Positions 1-13,521 of a stretch of 64,000 nt of DNA are shown here, in pieces. This DNA is from Grifola frondosa. Its lineage: Eukaryota > Basidiomycota > Agaricomycetes > Polyporales > Grifolaceae. Below the pieces are notes generated by a model. The model saw only the letters and a program-made list of their open reading frames with translations, ran no database searches and was not told the DNA's origin. Numbering within the stretch: the first letter of the stretch is position 1; each line of letters opens with the position of its first letter. The stretch is from NCBI GenBank assembly GCA_001683735.1, contig LUGG01000027.1, positions 372,001-436,000 of the forward strand. Reading direction: 5' to 3'. Made by a program: the position numbers and the translations under genes.

Positions 1-781
1 TGCGTCAGCATCGGAAAATGATGATATATTGCTCGATGCGAAACGGACATTCCTGGCGTCTGCAAGTACAGTCAAGAGCTAACGAGGGAAACAAACATAA
101 GGACAAACTCACTGCGTGCGCGCATAGATGTCTCTTCGAAAACAAATCTTGATGGATCAAATGGAGACTGTTTACCCTGCTGGCCCATGTTGTATAATGC
201 TTCAGTTTGTTGAATGCTTGGCCTCGCTTAACGTTAGGACGCAACGGCCAGTGAAATAAACGATAAATGAAGACCCCAGCCAGAAAGGCGACTTCCTCTA
301 GCAGAGTGACACCGTGACAACGGCACTGTCGGCAAAAGTGAGACATGCCAACATTCGTCCTAGGTTAATCCGTTCCCTCTGGGGGCGTCGGAATGTACGC
401 ACCTTGACCTTATTCAGATGGACTACTCACCGTGGATCTTCGCAAAGGAACTGACCAACACTTATGGAGATGTCCAAAAGGTTGGGATGTGTTTCTGCCG
501 CGGGCGCTTCCGATGGCCTCCCAGCGCGAAACAGCGCAACACCAAGAAGGCTCCTTTAGATCTCGGCGCGAACCGGAGTGGATATACCTTTCAGTATGTC
601 GTGTATCCTGCATCGTGTGGGCTAACTAAGTGCATAGGCACGCAGGGCCCCATGGCCAGCTCTATCAAGACTGAAAGAGCCATATATATTTATCCTCACC
701 TGCGTATTAATCGGATGCGGTTCTTCGGGCACCCGACCGCACTGCAAATCCACCCCTGCCTCAGCGTTGCCAGTCAACAAG

Positions 782-2647
<1,866 letters not shown>

Positions 2648-2815
2648 TCCGGAATCTCCATCTACTCCCAGCATTCAAAATGTGTCTAATACGCCTAATA
2701 CGCCTATTGCGCCTAATGCGCCTAACCCGGGATCTCCATCTACAACTCTGCCCATGCCGCCGTTATGGAGATATGGTATTTTAGCCTTATTTATCTATAT
2801 TTTGTTCTTCGGCTG

Positions 2816-3616
2816 AGAAGTTGAGGAGAGATGTTGCTGGACAGAAGAGGTGGACCAGAAATGTACTTAGTCGCACTCCAAGTATGTAGTAATCATCAGC
2901 CTGCCCTCATATGTTTTCTTGAACTTGAATATTTGATGTTGCACCTCTCCGAATGCACTGTAGCCGCTCCGCGTCAGTCCGCGTCTCGCATCGATAAGCG
3001 CTCTGTAGCGCCGCTCGACGGGCGCTCTCCATAGCCCCGCGTCCCGCGCCCAAGTTAGCGACGGGCGCCAGCGGACCACCTCTCTCGGGCAGCCAGACGT
3101 TCCTCAGACCGGAAGTGCTTGTGGAATCACTGTGGTCGGTCTCCTATGGCAGCGATTGCCTTCCCCAATACCTATGTCGGCACAAGTAACACACTTACGA
3201 CACTTCCGTCACCTTACTGCCTACTACATGTCGCCCTCGCTCGTGCAAATGAAGGCATATGACTCCAGAGTCCGATATCTGGTCCCAGGATTGTCTCATC
3301 TGCGAGCTCTGCATTATGAAGCCTCCATTCCACAAGCCAAGACGTACGGACGACGCCTAGAAATAGACGGATATCGCTATAGCAAAAGGACTACAGTTCC
3401 GCGCTAATGGCCACCATAAAGTCTTCAACCTCAACGTGAGTGGATCTCGTCATATCATTGGCTATGCTCACTGTGATCCGTAGCCCGCAATATGACCATC
3501 AGCGAGCCAACGGCTTCGACACAAGCGCCTCAGGCTGGCAATTAATGTGTATCAGATCCAGAAGACATTGGTAGCTTCTCTTATCTCTTCCTCTCCCCGC
3601 TCACGCTGCTATCACT
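2816..3616. other. No recognisable gene
   Basis: Only short open frames on both strands, without splice-consistent extensions or motifs that I recognise. Confidence 0.4.
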
Positions 3617-4080
3617 CAGGCCGACGACAGTGTTTGCGGAAAGGGACGAGAACGTCGCGTCGTTGCGCGCTGTGATATCTGGAGCAAAGGCTACGCTGCA
3701 GCAGCGGGTGCGCACGGCCGTCGCGCGCAGGACGAGTAACTTGCTGAAGCAGCAGGCGGATGTCACTGTCTCGATGGCGCAACGATGAGTGATCATGGAG
3801 GCGGTGCGGAAGCAGAGGCGGAAGTAGCGATGATGTAGGCGGTGTGGGAGCAGAAGGCACGGGAGGGGGTGGGAAAGGCGGTCGAGGAGCGCAAGGAGTG
3901 CATGGAGTGGGCGTAGCAGTATACGGTGGAACTGGAAGCCGAGAAGGAGGCGCTGCATGCGGAGCTTGAGAAGAAGACGAGCATGCTAGAACATCCGGCG
4001 GCGGTGTGGAAAGGTAATCGGGATGCCATTTCGGTCTTTGAGCATGCTGAGCTATTTCGCGACTAGGTTTAAGGCTGAAG
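3617..4080 (+). pseudogene. Decayed coiled-coil ORF
   Basis: Reading the plus strand gives Ala/Glu/Lys/Gln-rich helix-like sequence (for example LRAVISGAKATLQQRV, then EKEALHAELEKKTSMLE) interrupted by several in-frame stops (about 3786, 3836, 3914 and 4063). The heptad-like composition suggests a former coiled-coil protein. No start, no intact frame and no family assignment. The stretch 4081-4600 contains further short frames on both strands but nothing that can be assigned. Confidence 0.3.
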
Positions 4081-4600
4081 ACGCCTCTGGAGGGAGGGAA
4101 GGTTCTCTTCGCTCCGCTCTTTCAGCTCGTTGGTTCGCCAGAGACCGCCAAGCAGCCCTCAAATGCACTTTAAGCACCCGCTCCCGCACCGAACTTGTGA
4201 AGCTCTTCGTCCAGACTCCCAAGGTCGGTCTCAACTTTGCGAATATCTTCGACTTCGACTACGAGATGGATACCAGGTCGCGGCCTCCCATACAAGATTC
4301 CCCGACTTGATGGAGCCATCTTTGGTCCATATTGAGGAATCCGGTGGCGCAGAAGATGGCGTGGACCCTGACGTATTTCTCAAACGGGAGGAGAATGCTG
4401 ATGCTGACGGCGGGTTGGAATGTGGGAGACACACTGCGCAAGTCAGAGTTCCGATGGAGCGAAGCTGGTAGAATGGAAGTGCATTTGTATGTATCTCGTC
4501 TAGTCATAAGAATACGCTCCGACGATAATGTCGGTTTGCAATCTATGATGAGAATCTCGGAATTGATGTTTGACGACTGATGGCTCTACATCTGACTACC

Positions 4601-6357
4601 CTACCGGCTTCCTCCTGCAGCCGCCCCCATGATCAGCCGCATATCCATCGGCAACTCCTGAAAAATGAGATCACGAAGATGTACCGCTGCGTCTGTATCA
4701 AGGCCCGACCGTTGGAAGCCTAGTACCCAATCGTCAACATGATAATCCAATGTCGTATCGATTCGAGCACATTGCCGGGTGCTGACTCGGAGCGTAGTAA
4801 GAAACTCGCAGACCGCAGTGCTGAAGCCAAAAGCCCGAACAGTTGGGACAGTGTAATAGGTGTACTGGATGTCGGTATAGGGAGGGGGTTGGGTCGATGG
4901 TGCAGATTCCAGAGCTGATGTCGCGAGTGCATGAGCGAGCCGCTCTACATGAGAAGAATTTACACTTGTCGCTTCAGGGGCTGAAACATCTCATACAGGG
5001 TGAGCAACAAACTTCTAGATGACTAAAATGTGCACCTCGCGCTTCGTCGGAATCCGATTCATCATCTGAGACCGTGACGATTCGGCGCTGCGGAGTAGAG
5101 CTTGTAGCCGAGCTAGCAGTGTTCAGAGGGCGAATGAGACAGGAACCTTGAGATGTGGGTCTTGATACCATATTGCGAACGCCTTGCTGAGGAGGGACTG
5201 GCGCTGCCGCAGTACATATCAATAGGATAACACCGAGACAGATGCAAGACCAACCACAACTAGCATTTGGTTGCCTAATCGATGCCGAGGATTCTGTCTG
5301 TGCGCAACTAGGGGGTCTAGGGGCTGGTGTACGAGATGCAAGTTGGACAGGGTTTTGGACAGTGATGCGACCCGTCCCCGGGCTAATTGCATATCCGGAT
5401 CCAGGAGTGACTTGGTCGAGCTTATGACGGTATTCAAGGATATGAGGAATAGCTAATTCTTCTTGGACAATGCGACGGATTCGTTCAGCAACGGCTTCGA
5501 ATGCGGCGGACTGTTTGAACTGGCGGGTCGTGATGAGCTTGATATCGATTTTACTTGGATCTAATGGCACTGAAGGAGACCACTCAGGCCTAATACCGAA
5601 CCCGATGAACAATGTGTCAGCTGCTCTAGCTGCTCCTGTTGCCTAAGAGTGGAAAAAAAGTTTAAGCTCCTTAAAAGACAGCCTCGAGGTTGCTGGCGTA
5701 CCGCATCCTCAATATCAGCCATCGCCTCTTCATATGCAAACCGACGGTCATCTTTTGAAAGACAGAAGTGCCGATGCAAGCTTTGGCTTGAATGCAGTTG
5801 CTCGTTGTTGTCTTTTCGGACATCAAGCCGCTGCCTGAAGCGCTCCACCGCAATCTCCTCGCGGTGTGGCTGTGGAGATTGTGTCTGAGTGAATATCCGC
5901 AATGCAGGCGGACTGTATAGTGCACGATTGCGTTGAATAGAGGCTGGTGGAGACATAAAACCGACGAAAGCTGGTGAACGAGAGACGAGCCTAAGCCTTA
6001 TAGCGCACCGATGCCGCGTGGCGACGCTATAACTATTCTCCAAGTCGCGACGCGCGGCGTCAGCCTTCGCTACGTTGGATGCACGCATGCGCGTGCTGTC
6101 AGTGTGGTTATATAATTTCCAGAATATACTCACCAATTGGGCACCGAGAGGTGCCGCTCATCTTTACGCTGGATGCTCCCAGCGCGGGGGGCTCCGGGTA
6201 CGCATTCGAACAAGCACAAGGCGAGCACACCGTTCTCCACTGGATGGAACATAAAGCACTTGACGGATGGCGGCGGATAGGATTCATAAGCGGCCTCGCC
6301 TGTAAAAACCATGACGTCCTTATTTGAGCACGCGGAGGAAGGCAATGATAGGTGCAT
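4601..6357 (-). CDS. Uncharacterised conserved agaricomycete protein (downstream gene of a pair)
   Basis: Four exons on the minus strand: 6357-6134, 6095-5702, 5642-5036, 4980-4601, with consistent phases, giving about 534 aa. The last exon has no internal start, so it is easily missed; it ends in LIMGAAAGGSR. Visible parts: an N-terminal beta-rich block (DVMVFTGEAAYESYPPP, GSIQRKDERH), a basic/helical middle (FCLSKDDRRFAYEEAMADIE), a block with TLFIGFGIRPEWSPS and LITTRQFKQS, an acidic Ser/Asp stretch before the last intron, and a C-terminal helical domain (DTTLDYHVDDWVL). I recognise this only as the type of large hypothetical protein found repeatedly in agaricomycetes; the function is unknown. 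The start is uncertain: an upstream ATG at 6431 is out of frame. The first intron is only 38 nt. It lies about 90 bp downstream of the next gene in the same direction. Confidence 0.6.
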
Positions 6358-6445
6358 GCCGACGAGCGCCCCGCGCTGGCCAAAGTCTCAGAAGGCTGTG
6401 AAGTAGACTGACCATGGACATGGTTGAACATATTAATTGCATTGT

Positions 6446-9400
6446 CTATAACAAATCAACCATTTTATCATCGCCACAAGGAATTGTGAAGTCATAGTCA
6501 GAATCGACAATCCGGAGTGCTCTGCGCGAATGCGCTCTAAGTCCTGCCAGCCATGTAGAATCGTAACAGTTACGCCATAATCCTTCGGGCGCAATTCCAT
6601 CCTCAACTCTGCCATTCGCCCGTTCCACTCGAGTTCTTGGAGGATTTCCTCCGGTTGCCCGTTTGCCGTAGGGATGTTTCCAATCCTCCCGATACATTGC
6701 ATCCAGCGTCCTCACGAACATCTTGAATTCGGTGCTTTGCCACCGCACATCGACAATACGGAAAACGGGTGGATGTTTTCTGCCGGGTTCGTCGGTCTCA
6801 TCACCACTCATATGTGCGGCCGTCAGCCGCCGGATGAGCGATTCATGATGCGCCAAGTTGCGCTTGAGAATTGTATCTATCCGTGCCTCCAGCAGCTGAA
6901 GTAACCAGTGAGCCATGTTATATAAGGCTGCAAAAACAGCTACTTACCGTCGCCTTGCGAGTGTTCGCAGCTCGTCTGCGTTTCTCTGCGTCAGCGGCAT
7001 CCTTGGAAGGAGGCTTGCAGGTCTTGCGGTAAACTACCCTGCAGTACTCCATATGGCTATCAAGCACCGCACCGATGTGGTCCTCTGTGAGTAAGTGAGG
7101 GAGCAATTGTGAAGGAGAATATATGCCGCTTTTCAAAGCAAGTACGAAGCTTTGCACAAAGACATGACGGGCTTCTCGATTGAACGGGAACCTCTTCCAC
7201 GGGTGCTCGAAGTCGACGCGGAACTTGTCAGGAGTACACGCAACCTCGTCATCTCCAGCCTCATATGTGGCAATCTCTTGCTCGGTGAGAGGAGGATTTC
7301 TCTTGACCATTTCATCCCATGTCTTGAACCGAAGTAAATGTTCAAGGTGTTTGCGTACATATTCCTGTTGGAAGCATCCGCAATGGGTGAATACTCAATA
7401 GCAACTGAAAGTGAGGAGATTCCCAACCCTCACCTGTAGGCGGACAAGATGGATTCTTTCAGCGGGATCAGCTTGTTCACGTGCGTGGAAATGACGTCTT
7501 CTGGGCTGGCGCAGAGCAATTTTTGTACACAGGCCAGATCGTCGTCTTCTTCTTTCCTAACGTCGCCGCCAACAGCCGTATGCCGTGAGCCTGATGACGC
7601 TTTACTGCGGCCTTTATGAGGTGTAGCCCGGACTTGAAGTTCAGACATTTTTATCTGAATGTCGCGCATCTCTTCCGTTACAGCATCCCTGCAACAGCCA
7701 TGGAAGTCAACATATATGCAATGTCGATGTACAGCACCTACCAGAAGTGCCCATTGTTCTCCTCCTGGCGTTGAAGGAGATCATTCATGTCTTGAAACTT
7801 GCCTAAAAGTAGCATTGCAAACTGTGTCCCCAGGTGCCCTCCGCTGGTGGAATTCTGTAATCATTGAGTTTCAATAAATCAACATACTGTAGTCATCTTG
7901 ACCTTGTCTACGGGAGCAGCCCCGAGGTTATGCGGCCGGTGCAATTCGGAAACAGTGTGAGCACCATGCGTTGACTCATCTTCGAAATCCATATTCTGAA
8001 CAAAAATTAAGTCAGATGAGGAAACTAAGTCCAGTGGTCCACATACAACGTCATCTACCCGAGAGGTTGCAGGCGCGTATGAAGCTGCAGGCACGTACGA
8101 AGCTGCAGGCGCACGAGCAGCGTACGAAGCTGCAGGCGGGTACGAATCTGCAGGCGCGTGAGCAGCATACGAAGCTGCAGGCGCACGAGCAGTATAGGAA
8201 AACTGCGAGTTTGGGATATGCTGCTGGCTTGGCTGCGGCGCGGGGAATGTATATGAAGTTGCAGGCTCATGAGCAGTATAGGAAAACTGCGAGTTCGGAA
8301 CATGCGGCTGGCTTGGATGAGGACCGAGCCGTGGCATGGTGAATGGTGGTTGTTGTGCCTGAAAGATGCCGCCGCTTCCCATATTAGATTGTTGCTGTGC
8401 TTGGCATGCATCGTAGTGAGTGTGATCGGGTTGCCATTGCTGTTGGACTGGTCGAGGAATTGAGAGAGAATTGCCCCACGTGGTGGGGTTGGGAACAGGC
8501 TGAACAGCAGCCGATACATGCAACTAAATGGGCCCTATTCATTCAGTAGTCGTACCAGAGTAAATTGCTAAGGCTTGCCTGTGGAGGACGACCGTGTGGG
8601 TCATGATGCTGTTGTGGCTGGAATAACCGGGGAAATTGGGAATGCGCCGGCATAGCTTGTGGTTGAGCCACATGAGGATCGCGCCATTGAGCACTTGGCT
8701 ATGTGGGGAAGTGAGGCCATGGGTGTGACGATTAATTAGAAACACAGATTCTGAATGCCGAGCTAATACAAACATAGCTACTCACTGCTTGAGATCGATA
8801 GTCACTGCTATGATTGTTGACGCTCCGATGCTGTTCAGGGGATGTTGTAGATACGGAAGATCGTTGCGGCAGCTCCTGAAGGCGTAACAGTTGAGTCTAA
8901 AATATGTCCATTACGACTGGCCAAACCTACGGGCCGATCGTTGACTGCCGCATGCAGCGCGGAGGCTTCTGTTGAAAATCGACGCTGTGGAACAGGGACC
9001 CCAGAAGGAACATCGAGAAAATGTGTAGCAGGAGGGGCATCCAATCGGATGAATAATGGAGGTGGCTCAGGAGATGTCTCGAGTTGTGGCTGGGGCGGGT
9101 GTATATATGGAGGGAGCTCTGATCGTAACTGAAGGTGCCTGGGGTAAGAAAGCTCCGATGGAGATTGGGGCAAAGGTTCAGCGTGAGAATCCTCCGCTCG
9201 CGACTGAGGTGGAGGTACAGAATGAGAAGCCTCCAATTGCAACTGAGGAAGGGTATTAGGAGTGCCTATTTGGACGTGAGGTGGCATAGGAGAACCCGAC
9301 TGTGACTGAGATGGAGGCACAGGACAAGAAACCTCCGATTGTAACTGAGGAGAGATACGAAAACCGCTCATGTGCGCCTGAGGCAGAGGCGTAGGAGGAG

Positions 9401-9924
9401 CACCTGATTGTGACTGAGGTTGCGACTGCATTTGAGGCGGAAATGCGGGACCAGAAGCCTCTGGTTGTGATTGCTGGGAAGACATAGCGAAAGGGCCAAC
9501 TTGAGGCTGGGGCAAAGGCGGATTCCATAGGAACGAAAGCTTCCCACTGGTATCGGCGAGATCATCGTGTATTCGCACTAGTCTTTAGCTAAACATCATG
9601 TTTCAGACTGATGTTGTCGCATCAAAAGTAAGAAACACACCTGCGTCTGCGAGACATTTCGTCGATCTGCTTTGGATGTTCGCCTTATGGAAACCTATAA
9701 GCAATGAGTATCATATGTCTATTGGCATCAGTATTATTGCGCACCTTGTATGGTGAGCGATCGATGAATTCCAGCGGTTTAACGGTGTCCTGATAAGAAT
9801 ATATGATACGACTATCTAACAACTGATGGATTGGACCACTCACTCTTGCGCTCAGTTTTCGTGCTTTGCCATTTTCTACCAAATGTGCAGCCTTGCCGAG
9901 TAGCCGTTTGAATCCAGCGAGCAT
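6446..9924 (-). CDS. Large uncharacterised agaricomycete protein with Gln/Pro-rich disordered half
   Basis: Model on the minus strand: 9924-9745, 9694-9641, 9577-8931, 8896-8786, 8698-8579, 8523-8047, 7995-7888, 7854-7742, 7688-7434, 7364-6948, 6895-6446. The N-terminus is helical (FKRLLGKAAHL, then YQDTVKPLEFIDRSPYKV). A long Pro/Gln/Ser-rich region with repeats follows (YTARAPAASYAAHAP type), then a helical segment (LGKFQDMNDLLQRQEENNG), a conserved-looking globular part (LRFKTWDEMVKRNPPLT, CTPDKFRVDFEHPWKRFP) and a C-terminal part with LWRNCYDSTWLAGLRAHS. The family is known to me only as multi-copy hypothetical proteins of agaricomycetes. Two junctions (exons 2/3 and 9/10) are out of phase by one base, and an alternative N-terminal frame starts at 10023. 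The gene may therefore be damaged or carry assembly indels. One intron (8524-8578) appears to use a GC donor with consensus CAG/GCAAGC. Confidence 0.55.
8050..8300. repeat. Imperfect tandem repeats inside the Gln/Pro-rich exon
   Basis: Repeating units of the form GAAGCTGCAGGCGCACGAG and variants run through this stretch, plus a longer duplicated unit around GAGCAGTATAGGAAAACTGC (near 8190 and 8272). They encode Ala/Ser/Tyr/Pro repeats in the minus-strand gene. Such in-frame repeats can change length between strains. Confidence 0.7.
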
Positions 9925-10023
9925 AGGTGGGGGCTCGGAGGGTCGTCCAAAAGTCCCTCCGGATGTTCAGCGTTGACGACGGCAGCACCATTTGCAACGG
10001 GATCAATTGCATCTAAGTTGCTC

Positions 10024-10538
10024 ATAAAGGAGTATAAAGATGAGAGAGACAGAAGCTCCAAATACACGGAGCGCACCTCAAGGTTACACGTGTCATATCG
10101 CGCGTTCTGTTGGATGAACGTTCAGCACTGTTCAACCATTTCGGCGAATTCCTTCTACGCATGCCCGCTAATTTTCTATGGGTTGATTAGTCCCAGCTCC
10201 ACTGTTAACATATATTCTTCTCACAATTATACAGCTGTATTGCTCCATCGAACACCGAAAATGACATGTGTTTCAAACTCTGCGAGCTGTAGTGTGGCGT
10301 GTTTTTTGAGAATACAGGGGCATGAATGAAACCGACCCTTTGGCGACCAGACTAACTACACCAAAGATCACTAGTTAGGCGCGTGGTGGACGGAACGAAG
10401 TGAATATATAAGAATTGGTCCGACCCGAACAAATAAGTACTACCAGGTGCGACACATCGAAAAGGCGCCCGCAACCAGCTAGGTTCGCACTGCATCACCG
10501 TACCACTCTTATTAATCCGCCACCGACGCTCTTTTCTG
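10024..10538. other. Intergenic region, nothing recognised
   Basis: Divergent intergenic space between the minus-strand large gene and the plus-strand coiled-coil gene. It would hold both promoters, but I see no clear TATA box or shared motif. Short open frames here have no support. Confidence 0.4.
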
Positions 10539-11723
10539 ATGTCCGAGCAGATGACACCTGTCGCTATGTCAGCCTCTACAGCCATGACAGATAATGACTC
10601 TTCCGACCCCAATTCTCTGTCTGCTCAATTTTCTTCTCAGATGTCTGAATATTCTCGTACTTTTATTGAGGACGACTACCTGAAAGGGCTTTCGCAATTC
10701 GGGTGAGTACGTCTATTTTAAAATTCATTTTAAGCTCACATATGGTTATAACCAAGAACTCGGAATCTCAACAATGCAGAGCTGTATTGGGAAGCACAGA
10801 TTTCAGACACTTTAAGGAATTAGAGCGCCTGAATTCTTGTAATGCTGCAATCGTTCAAAACGTTCATGATCTTAGCAAAGGCCAGGTGCATAAACGAGCA
10901 ATGATATTGTTGCCTTATATTGACGGATTTTTTAAGGATAGGCTTGTACAAGATGCTACAACAATTAGGCGCAGAGATTGGAGATCTTAGGATCGAATTC
11001 GCAGAATCATTGGACAATGTCAAGAGGTCATTGGCCAAAATCAAAGGTATTCAGTGCACCAGGTCGACTTTCTCAGTAGCTTGCTGATGCCGCGAATTAG
11101 CCGAAGCTCGTGACTGGAGGAACTTGCAGGGAAAATCCTCTGGTGGCGAGGTAGACATCCTCAGAGATAAGGTAACCAAATTGGAATTTGATACAACGGT
11201 GCTCAAGACGCAGCGTGCGGCGTATCAATCGAGGCTTGGACAATTGGAGCATGATATAACTTCAATTCGAGCGACAGTACAGAGCCCAGCAGCCGCGTCG
11301 AACGGATGGAAGAGGCCGAATGTTACCTACAAAATTTGGTGGGAAAGATGAATGAGCTGCTCATCGAGGATCAGTCATCTCTCGCGGGATCACGAAACAC
11401 TCCTCGGACTCCTTACCATTATCGTCTACTCTTGCAGATGAGTTCACCCTTCGCGAAAATCTCCTCAGCGAGTTGTATCATGCAGCCGCATCGCTACGGT
11501 TGCAGATCGGTGATGAGGATGTTGCGGAGCTGAATAGCTTGCAGGGCGCACTGGTGGTAAATCATTTGATACCGACCGCATCTCTATTGCTATATACACT
11601 CACCTTAATTTCAGCTTCACAGATCTGGAAAGATTTATGGCTCCTAATGTGCTATATGTAGTAATGAAGAATTCTCGTTCTATGGTGGGTGACGCTCCAG
11701 ACCTACCTAAGCTGTATTGCTGA
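10539..11723 (+). CDS. Putative coiled-coil protein of unknown function
   Basis: Plus-strand exons 10539-10702, 10780-10885, 10953-11046 and from 11101 join in phase. The start ATG (MSEQMTPVAM) is followed by a Ser-rich segment, then long helix-forming sequence (MLQQLGAEIGDLRIEF; ILRDKVTKLEFDTTVLK; RMEEAECYLQNLVGKMNE; LYHAAASLRLQIGDEDV). This is characteristic of coiled coils, and no catalytic motif is visible. The coil changes frame near 11285 and again near 11390 without a plausible intron, so the gene is either damaged or carries indel errors. A last exon probably starts after the intron ending at about 11616 and stops at 11723 (PDLPKLYC). The architecture resembles structural or scaffold proteins, but no family is assigned. 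Confidence 0.45.
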
Positions 11724-11770
11724 ATGTGCTCCGTGAAATCTTTTAGGTGCTGCGGTTTCATCTGTCGAGA

Positions 11771-12000
11771 ATGCAATTGCACTTCCTATTCTCAGCTCTA
11801 CTCTCTGCTCCTTTCTCAGCTTCTATTGCTCTTGTTTACTTGCAACTCATATGGTGAGTCATTGGGACCAGTGAAATTGAAACGGGTTGAACGTGGACTT
11901 TCGCAGGATCATCTGGACCAAGCACGATCTTATTTCTTATCCCTCTGTTTGCCTTCTGGCCTTCGCCATCCTCAGCTGCTTTTGTTCTCCAGTACTCTGA
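11771..12000 (+). CDS. Possible small two-helix membrane protein
   Basis: Two exons (11771-11853 and 11907-12000), with a canonical GTGAGT donor and TTTCGCAG acceptor, give a 58-aa very hydrophobic product. It begins MQLHFLFSALLSAPF and ends in CLLAFAILSCFCSPVL, with a short polar link (WTKHDL) between the two hydrophobic stretches. It could be a free small membrane protein or a remnant 3' part of a larger gene. It lies 48 bp after the coiled-coil gene. Confidence 0.3.
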
Positions 12001-12688
12001 TGTTGTCGACACATGGCGTTTCAACTTTCCTAGCTGATCAGCTTCCGCTCGCTTTGTGTGGCATTTACCATATTGCTCTATTTTATTTCGAGAGGTTCAC
12101 AACAACACCATTAGGTGATCACCCTGTTTGGGAGTCGACGAGATCATGAACATACGTAGCACTGTCGTGTGACAATCTTATATTCTGGCTGCATTGTCTG
12201 TGTCAGGGCATTGAGCTTCACGACCTCAGCGAGAGCGCCATGGAGTAAGTCGTCACCAGGAGAATTCGTTCGTTGATGTTGCGATCCGACCTCACCTCAC
12301 TTCCCTTCGACCATATCACACCTCTCTCTGTCAGGTTCAACGTAACAATATCAAATGCAATCATTAACCTCGTAAGAATCATAGCGTTCACGCCTCTTCT
12401 CTTCCTCATCGCCAGGCTCCCCACCCTCTTCCGGTCCTCCGCACCATCCTCGGACATAGGGAGATGCCCTCGTGTATAGCGCCTCTCTGTGCCCGAAGCT
12501 AGGCCACCTCGAGCTCCCGCTGGGTCCGCTTCTGACTGCAGCATAAACTGATCAGTGCAATTCAAAATGCGGGACATCAGACTCATTTTTTTTGCCGCGG
12601 TGCTGCAACCAAGGATGTGCACAGTACGAGCTATCTTGTCGAAGTTGAACTCATTTCTGACAGAGGGTGCAGAAGACACGATTGGGTT

Positions 12689-12985
12689 CTACGTCGCTAG
12701 TGAGTGAGTCAGAATGAAGGTCCGCGGCGCGTGGCTCCGCGTTCTGATGGCGTGATTATTTGATGGGCGGGAGATTGGTAGGCATAAGGTCCTTGAGAAC
12801 ATACGAAGATGTAGGCGCTTGAGGAGACGCGAGCGTAAATTTTTGGCAGGGGCTCGCGCAGACACAGAAGGAGGCGGTGGTGCCGGCAAAATCGACGAAG
12901 ATGCCAGTGCCAAGAGATGTTTTGGAGGTGGCGGGACATCAAACGTCCACTTCGGAAGTTGACGTTTGACGCCGTTGTCACTCAT
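12689..12985 (-). CDS. Hypothetical Pro-rich ORF
   Basis: Open frame of 98 codons starting MSDNGVKRQLPKWTFDVPPP, followed by Ala/Pro/Ser-rich and Arg-rich sequence. No domain is recognised. A further minus-strand frame of 153 codons (12218-12679) downstream might belong to it. Both could be chance; support is weak. Confidence 0.2.
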   Translation of the reverse strand: MSDNGVKRQLPKWTFDVPPPPKHLLALASSSILPAPPPPSVSARAPAKNLRSRLLKRLHLRMFSRTLCLPISRPSNNHAIRTRSHAPRTFILTHSLAT

Positions 12986-13200
12986 TTGTCACTTAGTGAC
13001 ATAGCGCGATAGGTGGCCAACTGTAACGGCGCCGTCACATAGCCTGTTCCGGCCACTGGTTGCTTGATATGGCCTTTGCTTCCACATAGTCCCGCGGGCC
13101 CAGTCCTACGTTTGTTGTAGTCTTCGGCGCTGACGTCGGCACGCGCGACTGTGACGCCGACGCTGTGCCGCGACTTGGAGCACTGCGCGTCACGTGTAGT

Positions 13201-13213
13201 CGCGCGCGCGCGC
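13201..13213. repeat. CG dinucleotide tract
   Basis: A run of alternating C and G in an already CpG-rich stretch (about 13080-13260) upstream of the gene at 13.5 kb. Such tracts can adopt Z-DNA; no function can be inferred. Confidence 0.7.
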
Positions 13214-13380
13214 GCTTGTTGTAGTCCTTAGTCGCGCCAGTAACAGCCTCTTCAATCGGATCCCTCGTGTGCTTCTCCGTCCTAGCGTCGCCTCGGTCGA
13301 CACTCTCGTGACACTAAAATATGTTACTCACCCGTATTCTTGCTCTTTTGCACTACCGCAGACAGGGCTAATCGGAACAT

Positions 13381-13470
13381 CACGTGAGCGTGCATCCTGA
13401 ACATCGTTGACTTCCGAATTCTAAACAACGGTTGGTTCTCGAACCGTGGGCGACGTTGAGATATTTAAAC
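13381..13470 (+). promoter_or_regulatory. Promoter block shared with the paralogue at 24.9 kb
   Basis: Three short blocks recur in the same order and at nearly the same distance from the ATG in both paralogues: CACGTGA-CGTGCATC (E-box, 13381), TCGAACCGTG (13439) and the TATA-like ATATTTAAACA (13461). The E-box to ATG distance is 141 bp here and 138 bp in the second copy. Surrounding sequence is clearly more diverged. This suggests functional core promoter and activator sites, although common descent alone could also explain them. Confidence 0.5.
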
Positions 13471-13521
13471 AACAACGATGGCATGCGTTCTCTGCTTCAT
13501 CTTTGTCTCTCTTCACTCATC

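Noticed and set aside
6096..6431. ATG at 6431 as start of the downstream gene of the pair
   Set aside because: Its frame does not lead into the conserved block, and no plausible intron corrects it; the ATG at 6357 is in frame.
8050..8300. Regular repeats that could suggest a CRISPR-like array
   Set aside because: Units are adjacent, vary in length and encode in-frame protein repeats; there are no unique spacers, and the genome is eukaryotic.
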